Counted from the first letter of the stretch, positions 51,705-59,568 are shown. The stretch: 64,000 nucleotides of DNA from Woodsholea maritima DSM 17123 (GCF_000382325.1 NZ_KB908058.1:248001-312000); one strand, 5' to 3'. The notes: generated by a model not told the origin, from the letters alone. Numbers and translations are program-made.

Positions 51705-51851
51705 GGTTTTTTTTGTGAAGTATCCTCGCTTCGCTGCGGTCGGCCTTTGGCCTTGCGAACCCTGTCGGGTTCGATTCTAGACCCCGGATCAGGTCCGGGG
51801 CCGCGACTTTCATTGGCATCCACGCTGGGTTGCGTGCTCGCTTTGAACCAC

Positions 51852-51868
51852 CCTGACAGAATGTCAGG
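51852..51868. promoter_or_regulatory. Inverted repeat upstream of hydrolase operon
   Basis: CCTGACA and TGTCAGG around GAA, about 85 bases before the hydrolase ATG; a TTGACA lies six bases downstream. Possible operator for the XRE protein encoded in the same operon (conjecture). Confidence 0.4.
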
Positions 51869-51952
51869 TCTTATTGACATGTGTGCAGCTTTATGTAAGG
51901 TGATCCTGACATGCAGTCGTGTTGACCTGATGAATTGGTGGGAGGACTTACC

Positions 51953-52879
51953 ATGACACAACGCAGCCCCCTAACGCGCCAAGCCCGTGTGAAGCGCGAC
52001 ATGCCCTTTATCGTTCTGGCGATCGTGGCGACAGTCTTCGTCGGCGCTTTTGCTGCCAACAGCCAGGGGCAAGAGCCCCGCTTCGAAGTCGAGCGCAGCG
52101 GGAATGAGGCCGGGCGCGATATCATCTTGATCCCAGGGCTTGGCTCGGCGGGCGAGACCTGGACGGGGACCGCGGCGCATCTGGCGGACGCTGGCTATGA
52201 TGTTCACACCATGACCCTGGCGGGGTTTGCCGGTGTGCCTGCCGGACCTGTGGTGGAGGATTTCACGCGCGCAAATGCCCAGGCGCTTAATGCCTATATC
52301 GCCGATCAGGCCATGGAAAACCCTGCGGTGGTTGGCCACAGCCTGGGCGGACAGGTGGCGCTATTGATGGCGATAGAGAGTGATCAGATCGATGATGTGA
52401 TGGTGGTTGATAGTGTGCCTTTCCTGGCGGCGCTGTTTAATCCGCAAGCGAGCTTACAAAGCGCGCAAGGCTTTGCCGAAGTGATGGGAATGCAGCTGGA
52501 ACGCCTGGACGATGCGGGCTTCGAAGCCATGCAGCGTCAAGGCATCGCCATTCAAAGCCGCGATGAAGCGACCCGGGAAAAGGTCCTGCAATGGACACTC
52601 GATTCTGATCGCGCCGTCTTCATTCAGGCCCTTAAAGAGGTGATGGGGCGTGATTATCGCGCTGACATGGCCCAGGTTCAGGCCCCGGTGGAGATCGTCA
52701 TCGCTCATAATGCCAGAATACCGATGAGCGCAGAGCGGTTGAGTGCGATGTTTGATGCGCAATATCAAGCCCTTACTCAGCCTTATGAGATCCATGTGGT
52801 TGAGGAGAGTGGGCATTTCTTGATGCTCGATCAGGCGCAAGCCTTTTATGCCATTCTCGACACCTGGTTGGAGGACTAA
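51953..52879 (+). CDS. Alpha/beta hydrolase, membrane-anchored or exported
   Basis: A 308-residue hydrolase. A hydrophobic segment (about 18-36, FIVLAIVATVFVGAFAA) acts as signal or anchor. The core has oxyanion loop LIPGLGSAGETW, nucleophile Ser130 in GHSLGG, and a late HFLML with the catalytic His; an acid is likely in the VDS strand. The ATG at 51953 has GGAGG 7 bases upstream. It starts a three-gene operon with a membrane protein and an XRE regulator. The substrate is unknown. Confidence 0.83.
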   Translation: MTQRSPLTRQARVKRDMPFIVLAIVATVFVGAFAANSQGQEPRFEVERSGNEAGRDIILIPGLGSAGETWTGTAAHLADAGYDVHTMTLAGFAGVPAGPVVEDFTRANAQALNAYIADQAMENPAVVGHSLGGQVALLMAIESDQIDDVMVVDSVPFLAALFNPQASLQSAQGFAEVMGMQLERLDDAGFEAMQRQGIAIQSRDEATREKVLQWTLDSDRAVFIQALKEVMGRDYRADMAQVQAPVEIVIAHNARIPMSAERLSAMFDAQYQALTQPYEIHVVEESGHFLMLDQAQAFYAILDTWLED

Positions 52880-52881
52880 GC

Positions 52882-53301
52882 ATGGAATTCAAACCAGAGT
52901 GTGGATCAGCCACTCAAAGACAAGCGGTCAAAGCCTATTTCTGGCGGATGATATTGGGGTTTGTCGGCTATACGGTCACGGTGATCGGTATTAATCTGAT
53001 TGATGACGCGATGTCGCTCTCTATGGCGACGCGCATTGGGATGAGCTTGCTGCCGGTTCTGTGTGCGGTTTTCATCTTGATCACCATTGTGCGCTTTGTG
53101 CGACAAATGGATGAGGTGCAATCGCGGATCGTCACTGAAAGTGCTTTGATCTCTGCGGGTATCGTCGGCATTGGGACGTTTACGTATGGGTTTTTGCAAG
53201 GTGCTATTGAGCTGCCGGATATTTCCCTGATTTGGATTTTACCCAGCCTGTTTGCGGGCTTCGGCGTGGCCCAGATCTTTGTCGGGTGGTCGTATCGGTG
53301 A
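52882..53301 (+). CDS. Four-helix membrane protein of unknown function
   Basis: A 139-residue protein with predicted membrane segments about 22-42, 52-74, 88-108 and 115-135; the loop between helices 2 and 3 (RFVRQMDEVQSRIVTESA) is cytoplasmic by the positive-inside rule. GGAGG lies 9 bases before the ATG. It follows the hydrolase by 2 bases and overlaps the XRE gene by 4. Small membrane proteins paired with YozG-like XRE regulators are common; the function is unknown. Confidence 0.78.
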   Translation: MEFKPECGSATQRQAVKAYFWRMILGFVGYTVTVIGINLIDDAMSLSMATRIGMSLLPVLCAVFILITIVRFVRQMDEVQSRIVTESALISAGIVGIGTFTYGFLQGAIELPDISLIWILPSLFAGFGVAQIFVGWSYR

Positions 53302-53492
53302 AAAATCGTATACGCGTGCTGCGCGCTGAATATCGCCTCAGTCAGGCGGAGTTGGGCGAAAAGGTTGGGGTCTCGCGCCAGGCCATCAATGCGGTGGAAA
53401 CCGAAAAGCATGATCCCTCCCTGGCGCTGGCCTTCAAAATCGCGGACGTTTTTGACGTAAAGGTCGAAGATGTCTTCGATCCGAAGGGTTAG
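53298..53492 (+). CDS. XRE-family HTH regulator (small, YozG-like)
   Basis: A 64-residue DNA-binding protein consisting of a single helix-turn-helix: RIRVLRAEYRLSQAELGEKV, GVSRQAINAVETEKHDPSLA, then FKIADVFDVKVEDVF. The start is GTG overlapping the previous stop (GTGA). Small proteins of this type regulate adjacent membrane-protein genes, so autoregulation of this operon is likely (inference). No toxin gene accompanies it. Confidence 0.87.
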   Translation: MKNRIRVLRAEYRLSQAELGEKVGVSRQAINAVETEKHDPSLALAFKIADVFDVKVEDVFDPKG

Positions 53493-53529
53493 GTCTAAGG
53501 GGTGGGAATCGTTAGGGTGTATCAAAAGT

Positions 53530-53639
53530 GGCATCCCGGCCTTGAGCCGGGATCCATGCCGTAACGGTTGAGGCAACTTTAACTGCTCAGGACTTACTGG
53601 AAACTCACGGCCTGGATGCCTGATCACGTCTGGCATGAC
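53530..53639 (+). repeat. Type-1 composite palindromic element, hybrid (about 110 bp)
   Basis: The left hairpin is ATCCCGGCcTTGAGCCGGGAT, the middle has CCATGCCGTAA, and the right hairpin ends CTGGCATGAC. The length is that of the 111-bp copies although the left hairpin sequence differs. It borders the AT-rich lipoprotein gene on its left. Confidence 0.75.
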
Positions 53640-53741
53640 ATGGATCAAAGTCTCGCTTAGGATCGCCTGGGAACCCAGTTGGAGTTTGATCGGGCCTCAG
53701 GCCCTATACGACAACCCGGTCCAAGGCGGGAAGTTGGAGAG

Positions 53742-54218
53742 ATGATGATGAAAGCTAAACTCACATTGAGTTTATGCGCTTTGCTGCTCAGCGCTTGTGC
53801 AACATCCACCCATATTCAGCCGTCGGCGGATCTTGAGCAAAGGGTGAATGAATGTTTTAGGGATTGTACAGAGCGGACAGCGGAATGTTCGGAAGAATAC
53901 ATAGATATTTTAAATGATATTCGCAAAAGTTTTAGGAATATATCTGATCGCTATGATGGCTTCAAATATATTGATTTTATGTGGATTTTAGCGCCAGGAT
54001 CTATTACGGAGTATTCTAGCGGCATCTATTATGTGCATTTAGAAGAAATGGCATCTATACATTGCCACTTATTAGATCCAATAGGTGATTTATACTTTGG
54101 ATCATATATTAGAAGTAATTCAGATGATTTTAAAATAATATATATTTATAATAATGAAGAACGTGATGTTTCAGAACAATTTCTGGCTTGCTTAAACAGT
54201 CAAACTGGATATTATTAA
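53742..54218 (+). CDS. Putative lipoprotein in AT-rich islet
   Basis: A 158-residue predicted lipoprotein: a basic start (MMMKAKL), a hydrophobic stretch and lipobox LLSAC at about 14-18, then a mature domain with six or more cysteines (ECFRDCTERTAECSEE and later). GGAGAG lies just upstream of three consecutive ATG codons, so the exact start may be 53742, 53745 or 53748. From about 53830 the gene is far more AT-rich than everything around it, with codons such as ATA and TTA dominating, which indicates acquisition by transfer. No function recognised. Confidence 0.72.
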   Translation: MMMKAKLTLSLCALLLSACATSTHIQPSADLEQRVNECFRDCTERTAECSEEYIDILNDIRKSFRNISDRYDGFKYIDFMWILAPGSITEYSSGIYYVHLEEMASIHCHLLDPIGDLYFGSYIRSNSDDFKIIYIYNNEERDVSEQFLACLNSQTGYY

Positions 54219-54230
54219 GAAGGATTCGTT

Positions 54231-54353
54231 GTGGGCATTTTTAAATATAGCCGTAAGGTTCGTGAGAATTTATTCTTAACGCCTCCGTCGATCCGTGATC
54301 GATCTCACCGAAATACGGATTATTGGGCGGCCAGTGGCTGGACGCCTGAGTAA
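54231..54353 (+). CDS. Small ORF (40 aa), possibly a truncated gene
   Basis: A GTG start with AAGGA 7 bases upstream encodes MGIFKYSRKVRENLFLTPPS and 20 further residues. The first half shares the AT-rich composition of the preceding lipoprotein gene, whereas the last five codons and the stop lie inside a copy of the dispersed TGGATGCC...TGACATGG repeat. This looks like the start of a gene cut off by repeat DNA or recombination. Expression is uncertain. Confidence 0.35.
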   Translation: MGIFKYSRKVRENLFLTPPSIRDRSHRNTDYWAASGWTPE

Positions 54354-54405
54354 GTCTGACGTGACATGGATCCCTAGAAGATCACACTGCGTACATACTT
54401 ATCTT

Positions 54406-54489
54406 GTCATCCCGGGCAAACGAAGTGCGACCCGGGATCTATTGTGTTTGCCTTTAGGCCGATAGATCCCCGATCAAGTCGGGGATGAC
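54406..54489 (-). repeat. Type-2 composite palindromic element (84 bp)
   Basis: GTCATCCCGGG at the left and TCGGGGATGAC at the right, the orientation of the copy at 24861. The gap 54354-54700 holds this and the next element plus a half hairpin (GATCCCGGCTCAAGGCCGGG) and no gene. Confidence 0.8.
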
Positions 54490-54506
54490 AGGGTTTAGGG
54501 TAGGGT

Positions 54507-54617
54507 GTCATGCCAGACGAGATCTGGCATCCATGCCGTAAGCTTGCTGTATAATCTGCAAGATCAGAACTAAGCTCAACCCGTCCGGCATGGCCCCCAA
54601 ATCAAGTTTGGGGTGAC
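54507..54617 (+). repeat. Type-1 composite palindromic element (111 bp)
   Basis: Same termini, same length and same order of hairpins as the copy at 51594; the middle retains GCTCAACCC just before CGGCATGG. Confidence 0.85.
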
Positions 54618-54700
54618 AGGATAAAATATGGATCCCGGCTCAAGGCCGGGAACACGCCTGGTCGTCTTCACACAACGCGGCCCCGGACGTGATCCTGGGC

Positions 54701-55255
54701 CTATGCCTGTTCGGCGTCCGCCCCAACACAGGCCAAGGCTTCGTCCACACTGTCGGTGAAGAGAAAGCCTTCCGCCGCGCCGCTGGGGGCGAAGGCATGG
54801 CTATGGACTTGTTCGAGCATGGCTTTGAGCGGTGCCCAATAGCTGGCCCCCAGAAATGCCACTGGTTTCTCATGCTGGCCCAAACGGCGGCGCGACAGCA
54901 TGTCGAACACTTCTTCCAAAGTGCCGGTGCCGCCGGGCAGCACGATGAAGCCATCGGCTTCTTCGATCATCATGGCTTTCCGCGCCGACATGGTGGCGAC
55001 CACGCGCAGCTCCACATCCTCGTGGGCGTTTTCGCGATCTTTCAAAAACTCCGGGATCACACCCAGAACCTCGCCCTGGACGGCTAAGGCCGCATTGGCG
55101 ACCACGCCCATCAGGCCAATATCACCGCCGCCATAGATCAGGCGAGCCTGCGATTTGCCAATCGCTGTGCCGGTTTGCGCGGCTAAATCCTTATAGGTGG
55201 GGTCATTGCCCATCATCGACCCACAAAAAACGCAAATACTGCGCATTTTCGCCAC
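54701..55255 (-). CDS. LOG-family protein (TIGR00730 Rossmann-fold)
   Basis: A 184-residue protein with ICVFCGSMMGNDP at the N-terminus, RLIYGGGDIGLMG (about 39-51) and the diagnostic PGGTGTLEE (about 106-114) plus an upstream RK pair (SARKAMM). LOG enzymes release free cytokinin-like bases from nucleoside 5'-monophosphates and act as nucleotide phosphoribohydrolases; many were earlier mislabelled lysine decarboxylase. A GTG at 55255 and an ATG at 55246 are both possible starts; AAGGAGG lies upstream. Confidence 0.88.
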   Translation of the reverse strand: MAKMRSICVFCGSMMGNDPTYKDLAAQTGTAIGKSQARLIYGGGDIGLMGVVANAALAVQGEVLGVIPEFLKDRENAHEDVELRVVATMSARKAMMIEEADGFIVLPGGTGTLEEVFDMLSRRRLGQHEKPVAFLGASYWAPLKAMLEQVHSHAFAPSGAAEGFLFTDSVDEALACVGADAEQA

Positions 55256-55379
55256 GCGCCTCCTTCATAATTATGTCTCTATCGAGTCACTGTTATTTGA
55301 AGCATAAAGGGCTTCGCATTTCGGCGCGAGGCTTGCATGATGTAAAAACGTGCAAGATCAGGACACCCGGAGGTGCCCC

Positions 55380-56357
55380 ATGACCGCAACGCGGTCCTTT
55401 ATTATCGCTACCGCCCTGTTAGTGGGCGCTGTCGTCGCTGCGGCGGCCTATGTGGTCACGCGTCCCAATGGTGAGCCACAACCGGCCTCGCAAACCCTTT
55501 CTGAGAGCCCCTTGGCTCCCGCCCCCGCCAGTGATGAGGCCCCGGCCTTGGCCCCGCCCAGCTTTGATGTCGTGCGCGTGGACCCGCGTGGCACGGCCGT
55601 GATTGCAGGGCGCGGTGCGCCAGGTTCCAACGTGATTTTGCTGGCTGGTGAAGATGAAATCGCCCATGCCGATGTCGATAATGCCGGTGAGTGGGTGATG
55701 ATTATCGAAACCCCGCTGCCGACCGGCACGGTTGAGCTCAGTCTTTTGATGCGCACCGCGAGCGGGCAGGAAATCCGCTCCGATCAAGTCGTGGTGGTGT
55801 CTGTGCCACAATCGCGCGCCGAGACGCCTTTGGTGGTTTTGGGACGTCCCGGTGAAGCCAGCCGTATCCTGCAAGGGCCCTTTGATGGTGTGGCCATGGG
55901 GCCACTGGTCTTGGAGACTGTGGACTATGACGAAAGTGGCAGTGTTATTTTCTCAGGCCGCGCAGAAGCTGGTAGCCGGGTTCGCGTCTTCGCCAATGAT
56001 CAATTGGTCGGTGAAACCCTGAGCGATAATAATGGGCGCTGGTCTTTGAAGGCCGGCACATCGTTCGCGCCCGGCGTCTATAATCTTCAGGTCGATATGC
56101 TCAATTCTGAGGGCCAGGTCACGGCGGTGATTGTTCTGCCGTTTGAGCGCGCCAATCCGCGGGATTTACAACTGGGCCAGGGCCGCGTTGTGGTTCAGCC
56201 CGGTAATTCCTTGTGGCGGATTGCGCGTCGTCTTTATGGCGAGGGCTTCCAATACACGGTGATTTACGAGGCCAACCGCGATCAGATCCGTGATCCCAAT
56301 CTCATCTATCCCGGCCAGGTTTTAAGCGCCCCGGGTGAGGGTGGCGAAGACAATTAG
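55380..56357 (+). CDS. LysM-domain envelope protein
   Basis: A 325-residue protein with an N-terminal membrane anchor (about 5-27), a proline/alanine-rich linker (about 30-60), two beta-rich Ig-like repeats (about 65-150 and 178-260, each with GRGAPGSNVILLAG / GRAEAGSRVRVFAN-like starts) and a C-terminal LysM (about 278-322: VVQPGNSLWRIARRLYGEG...YPGQVLSAP). LysM binds peptidoglycan. GGAGG lies 6-7 bases before the ATG at 55380. The Ig-like repeats suggest a structural envelope role. Confidence 0.86.
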   Translation: MTATRSFIIATALLVGAVVAAAAYVVTRPNGEPQPASQTLSESPLAPAPASDEAPALAPPSFDVVRVDPRGTAVIAGRGAPGSNVILLAGEDEIAHADVDNAGEWVMIIETPLPTGTVELSLLMRTASGQEIRSDQVVVVSVPQSRAETPLVVLGRPGEASRILQGPFDGVAMGPLVLETVDYDESGSVIFSGRAEAGSRVRVFANDQLVGETLSDNNGRWSLKAGTSFAPGVYNLQVDMLNSEGQVTAVIVLPFERANPRDLQLGQGRVVVQPGNSLWRIARRLYGEGFQYTVIYEANRDQIRDPNLIYPGQVLSAPGEGGEDN

Positions 56358-56361
56358 AACC

Positions 56362-56388
56362 AAGCCCCGGTCCGCCGGGGCTTTTTTT
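56362..56388 (+). terminator. Intrinsic terminator after LysM gene
   Basis: AAGCCCCGG pairs with CCGGGGCTT around TCCG and continues into seven T. Confidence 0.9.
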
Positions 56389-56528
56389 GGTCTTTCTCTC
56401 GTTTTGCTGTGGTTGTCGATTCGATTGTGAACCTTGGATCGCGTCCGGGGCCGTGATTTTTTTACGTAATCCTCGCTTCGCTTCGCTGCGGGCGCGCGTT
56501 CGCGCTTGCGGGCTGATCGCCCGATTAT

Positions 56529-56577
56529 CCTCCCCTGCAAAGCGGGGGAGGTGGTCCGGTAGGACCGGAGGGGGCGG
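56529..56577 (+). repeat. Type-3 GC-rich palindromic repeat
   Basis: CCTCCCCTGCAAAGCGGGGG then AGGTGGTCCGGTAGGACCGG and GGGGGC. The gap 56389-57110 (722 bases) holds this and three further elements plus a CAGCTTCGCTGACAG hairpin at about 56778; no gene is evident. Confidence 0.75.
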
Positions 56578-56604
56578 TTTTCTCTGAGCTTTTCAGTGAG
56601 CACT

Positions 56605-56726
56605 GTCATCCCCGACTTGATCGGGGATCTATTCACTTTGATGGCAATCTCAATAGATCCCGGGTCTCACTGTGTGTGCGCTACCGCCTATCGGCTACTT
56701 GAGCGCTATCATTCGTCCGCGATGAC
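56605..56726 (+). repeat. Type-2 composite palindromic element with insertion (122 bp)
   Basis: Same ends as the 86-bp copy at 24523 but about 36 bases longer in the right hairpin arm region. Confidence 0.7.
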
Positions 56727-56824
56727 ACTATGGGGATGCTTTAAGAGTAAGCGTCTGTGTCGACACGCCCCCTCAGTCAGCTTCGCTGACAGCTCCCCCG
56801 TAAACAGGGGAGCACGCACGCTTT

Positions 56825-56907
56825 GTCATGCCAGACTTGATCTGGCATTCATGGCCTGAGCGTGCTCCACCCGCTCGGCATGGACCCCAAATCAAGTTTG
56901 GGGTGAC
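56825..56907 (+). repeat. Type-1 composite palindromic element, internally deleted (83 bp)
   Basis: Both hairpins are intact but the middle is about 28 bases shorter than in the 111-bp copies. The right end is followed by a short tandem duplication of CAAGTTTGGGGTGACA. Confidence 0.75.
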
Positions 56908-56938
56908 ACAAGTTTGGGGTGACAGATGTGAGATATGT

Positions 56939-56984
56939 CCTCCCCTGCGACGCGGGGGAGGTGGCCTGAAAGGCCGGAGGGGGC
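56939..56984 (+). repeat. Type-3 GC-rich palindromic repeat
   Basis: CCTCCCCTGCGACGCGGGGG, AGGTGGCCTGAAAGGCCGG, GGGGGC; close to the copy at 56529. Confidence 0.75.
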
Positions 56985-57110
56985 ATCCAAGTCAATGGAC
57001 TCCGGATCGCGTCCGGGATCCATATTAAATTCATCCTTCCACCCTTTAATCTGTGCATAGCGCGCCAAGTGGCCTTGTTATTGGTAGGTCTTAGCCCTAA
57101 TTGAGCGTCC

Positions 57111-58958
57111 ATGCCCAAACACACTCCGGCTTCTAAGCCCGTTTTCGATACCAGCCAGGTTCAGGGGCGTTTAGCCCCGGCCGTCGCGCGCTTGTTCAAG
57201 ATTTTAGCCTCACATGAGATGCGCCGCTGGCGTCTACGGATCGTGATTGCTTTTATCCTGACCTTAGGCGGCAAGGTCCTAGCCATCACCGCGCCGATCT
57301 TGTTCGGGGAGGGGATTAACGTCCTCGCGCGTGCGGGCGAGGGTGGTTATGACGCGAGTGATATGAGCGCGCTGTGGCCTGTGATGGGACTTTTTATCAC
57401 TTATGGCGTTTTGCGCATGGCGAGCCAAAGCGCGCCGCAATTTCGTGATGCCATCTTCTCTCCCGTGTCACAGGATGCCCAGCGGATCACGGCCGTGCAG
57501 GGCTTCGCCCATGTTCAGAACCTGTCGTTGAGCTTTCATCAGACCAAGCGCACTGGCGCGATGCAGCAGATTATCCATCGTGCCGCCGCCGCTATCGACT
57601 TTTTGATGAGCACCTTGACCTTCAACATTGTACCGACCGCGATTGAGCTGACTTTGGCGGCGATCGTCGTGGCCGTGCGTTACGGGATTTGGTTCTCGGT
57701 CATTACCGTTTTGGCGGTTCTGGCCTATGCCGGGGCGACCTATGTCTTGACTGAATGGCGCACGCGCCTGCGCCGTGAGATGAATGAGGCGGAAACCGAG
57801 GTCAGCGCGCGCGCCGTTGATAGCATGAGCAATTTTGAGACGGTCAAGGCCTTTGCCGCCGAACCGCGCGAGATTGCGGGCTATGATGAGGCGCGCCAGG
57901 TTTATGCCCGCGCGGCGACCAAAACCGAACAAAGCTTGGCGCTGCTCAATACGGTTCAAACCACGATTATGAGTGCGGGGCTGTTGGCCATGGCGATGTT
58001 GGGGGGGTATCGCGCCTTGCAGGGCCAGCTGGAAGTGGGCGATGTTGCTGCGCTGACTATGATCTTGATGAGTGTCTATCAGCCGCTGAATATTCTCGGC
58101 TGGGTCTATCGCCAGGTTAAACAAGGTGCGGTGGATCTGGAAAAGCTCTTCCATCTGATGGAGCAACGCCCTGAGGTCAGCGATAAGCCCGGCGCGCCCG
58201 CGCTTCATATCCAGGGCGGTGGGGTGCGCTTTGAAGGCGTCTGCTTTGCCCATGAAGGCCGCGATCGCTCGGTCGAGGGTGTCAGTTTCGAGATTGAGCC
58301 GGGCAGTTATGTCGGCCTTGCTGGACCTTCAGGGGCGGGGAAATCCACCCTGCTGCGCCTGTTGTTTCGGTTTTATGATGTGGAGGCGGGCCGGATCGTC
58401 ATTGATGGTCAGGATATTCGCGAGGTCACGCAAGCGAGCCTGCGCCAAAATCTGGGCCTGGTGCCGCAAGAAGTCGTGCTGTTTAACTCCACCCTGGGCG
58501 CGAATATTCTCTATGGCCGCCCGGATGCCCATCAAGACGAGATCAACGCCGCGATCGATCGCGCGCAATTGCGCGCTTTTGTCGATTCGCTACCTGATGG
58601 GCTCAACACCCGGGTGGGTGAGCGCGGCGTAAAGCTCTCAGGTGGGGAGAAGCAGCGCGTTGGCGTGGCGCGCGCGATTTTGAAAGACCCTCCGATTTTG
58701 ATTCTTGATGAAGCGACATCCGCGCTTGATTCTCAGACGGAGGCCGAAGTGCAAGCGGCGCTTAACGAAGCTGCCAAAGGCCGCACGACCATTGCCATTG
58801 CGCACCGGCTTTCAACCATTGCCGGGGCCGATCAGATTTTGGTGATGGAGGCGGGGCGTCTGGCTGAGCATGGCACCCATACTCAGTTGATCACGCAGAA
58901 CGGCATCTATGGGGATATGTGGCGTCGTCAGGGCGAGCGCCAAGACAATCAGGTGTAG
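57111..58958 (+). CDS. ABC exporter, Atm1/HMT1-like (fused permease-ATPase)
   Basis: A 615-residue half-transporter with six membrane helices (about 45-330) and an ATPase domain (about 365-600). Walker A GPSGAGKST begins near 405, signature LSGGEKQRVGVARAI near 513-527, Walker B ILILDEATSALD near 533. The permease contains the Atm1-type segments FHQTKRTGAMQQIIHR and MSNFETVKAFAAE. The family exports glutathione-linked compounds or heavy-metal conjugates. No operon partner is adjacent; the upstream 700 bases are repeats. Confidence 0.9.
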   Translation: MPKHTPASKPVFDTSQVQGRLAPAVARLFKILASHEMRRWRLRIVIAFILTLGGKVLAITAPILFGEGINVLARAGEGGYDASDMSALWPVMGLFITYGVLRMASQSAPQFRDAIFSPVSQDAQRITAVQGFAHVQNLSLSFHQTKRTGAMQQIIHRAAAAIDFLMSTLTFNIVPTAIELTLAAIVVAVRYGIWFSVITVLAVLAYAGATYVLTEWRTRLRREMNEAETEVSARAVDSMSNFETVKAFAAEPREIAGYDEARQVYARAATKTEQSLALLNTVQTTIMSAGLLAMAMLGGYRALQGQLEVGDVAALTMILMSVYQPLNILGWVYRQVKQGAVDLEKLFHLMEQRPEVSDKPGAPALHIQGGGVRFEGVCFAHEGRDRSVEGVSFEIEPGSYVGLAGPSGAGKSTLLRLLFRFYDVEAGRIVIDGQDIREVTQASLRQNLGLVPQEVVLFNSTLGANILYGRPDAHQDEINAAIDRAQLRAFVDSLPDGLNTRVGERGVKLSGGEKQRVGVARAILKDPPILILDEATSALDSQTEAEVQAALNEAAKGRTTIAIAHRLSTIAGADQILVMEAGRLAEHGTHTQLITQNGIYGDMWRRQGERQDNQV

Positions 58959-58973
58959 CGGGTGTAAGACGAT

Positions 58974-59057
58974 GTCATCGCGGCCTTGAGCCGGGATCTA
59001 TGCGCTTTGCTGGCACCCTCAACAGATCCCGGATCTCACTGCGTTCGTCCGGGATGA
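58974..59057 (+). repeat. Type-2 composite palindromic element (84 bp)
   Basis: GTCATCGCGGCCTTGAGCC at the left and GTTCGTCCGGGATGAC at the right; middle AACAGATCCCGGATCTCAC is shared with 24523 and 56605. Confidence 0.75.
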
Positions 59058-59156
59058 CACTATTTTTTATTCTCGCTGCGCTGTGGGGGCACGCCTTAAA
59101 GGTCCTACCGGCTCTCGCCTGCTTAAGTTCGATGGCAAAAGAAAGGCGCAAACAGC

Positions 59157-59185
59157 AAAAAGCCCCGTCATGGACGGGGCTTTTT
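59157..59185. terminator. Bidirectional intrinsic terminator
   Basis: AAAAAGCCCCGTC pairs with GACGGGGCTTTTT across ATG; A and T runs lie on both sides, so it can end transcription of the tRNA-Asn gene (minus) and of the ABC exporter region (plus). Confidence 0.88.
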
Positions 59186-59200
59186 TGATTTACATCGCGG

Positions 59201-59275
59201 TGGCTCCCCGGGCCGGATTCGAACCAGCGACCGAGCGGTTAACAGCCGCTTGCTCTACCACTGAGCTACCGAGGA
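59201..59275 (-). tRNA. tRNA-Asn (GTT)
   Basis: A 75-nt cloverleaf on the minus strand: acceptor TCCTCGG, D arm AGCTCAGTGGTAGAGC, anticodon loop CTGTTAACC, T loop GGTTCGAATCC, and encoded CCA. The anticodon GTT reads asparagine codons. A canonical promoter lies 25 bases upstream and a terminator downstream. Confidence 0.97.
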
Positions 59276-59299
59276 ATGGCCGTCCGCGATGGAGGCGCA

Positions 59300-59328
59300 T
59301 GTATATCCAGACCCCATGATGACGACAA
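59300..59328 (-). promoter_or_regulatory. Promoter of tRNA-Asn
   Basis: On the minus strand TTGTCG, 17 bases, TATACA, about 25 bases before the mature tRNA 5' end. The remaining 59329-59494 contains no other recognised feature. Confidence 0.75.
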
Positions 59329-59494
59329 GGGGTGAGATGCACAAGAGGCAGAAAAAATATCACCTCATGAACTTTAAGGAATAATCGCTCCGTATAAGGG
59401 CGGACATACGGCCGAAAACACACGCGCTTTAAAGGGCTTGGACATGGTTTTTTGGAAAGACAAGGGGCGTTTCGCCCGGTCCAGCCCTTAGCAC

Positions 59495-59568
59495 AAAAAA
59501 AGTCGGGAGCCCGGAAGCTCCCGAAAAGGCATTGGGTGGATGGTGGGGTGTCTTCAAAGAAGACGTTC
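59495..59568 (-). ncRNA. Candidate trans-acting small RNA (about 74 nt)
   Basis: On the minus strand a hairpin GTCTTC-TTT-GAAGAC is followed by the C-rich unpaired stretch CACCCCACCATCCACCC and an intrinsic terminator (CGGGAGC/GCTCCCG, then seven T at 59501-59495). A -10-like GCTAAT lies about 6 bases before the inferred 5' end. No open reading frame of convincing quality is present. The layout is that of Hfq-dependent or anti-Shine-Dalgarno small RNAs. Start site and function are inferred. Confidence 0.5.
59504..59523 (-). terminator. Intrinsic terminator of the candidate small RNA
   Basis: Minus strand CGGGAGC, loop TTCCGG, GCTCCCG, followed by AC and seven T. It is not a terminator in the plus direction. 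Confidence 0.82.

Noticed and set aside
53298-53492. Antitoxin of a toxin-antitoxin pair
   Set aside because: The small XRE protein is coupled to a four-helix membrane protein and a hydrolase, not to a recognisable toxin.
57468-58253. A 261-codon antisense frame within the ABC exporter
   Set aside because: The sense strand has all ABC motifs. The antisense product is His/Gln/Arg-rich, typical of shadow frames in GC-rich DNA.
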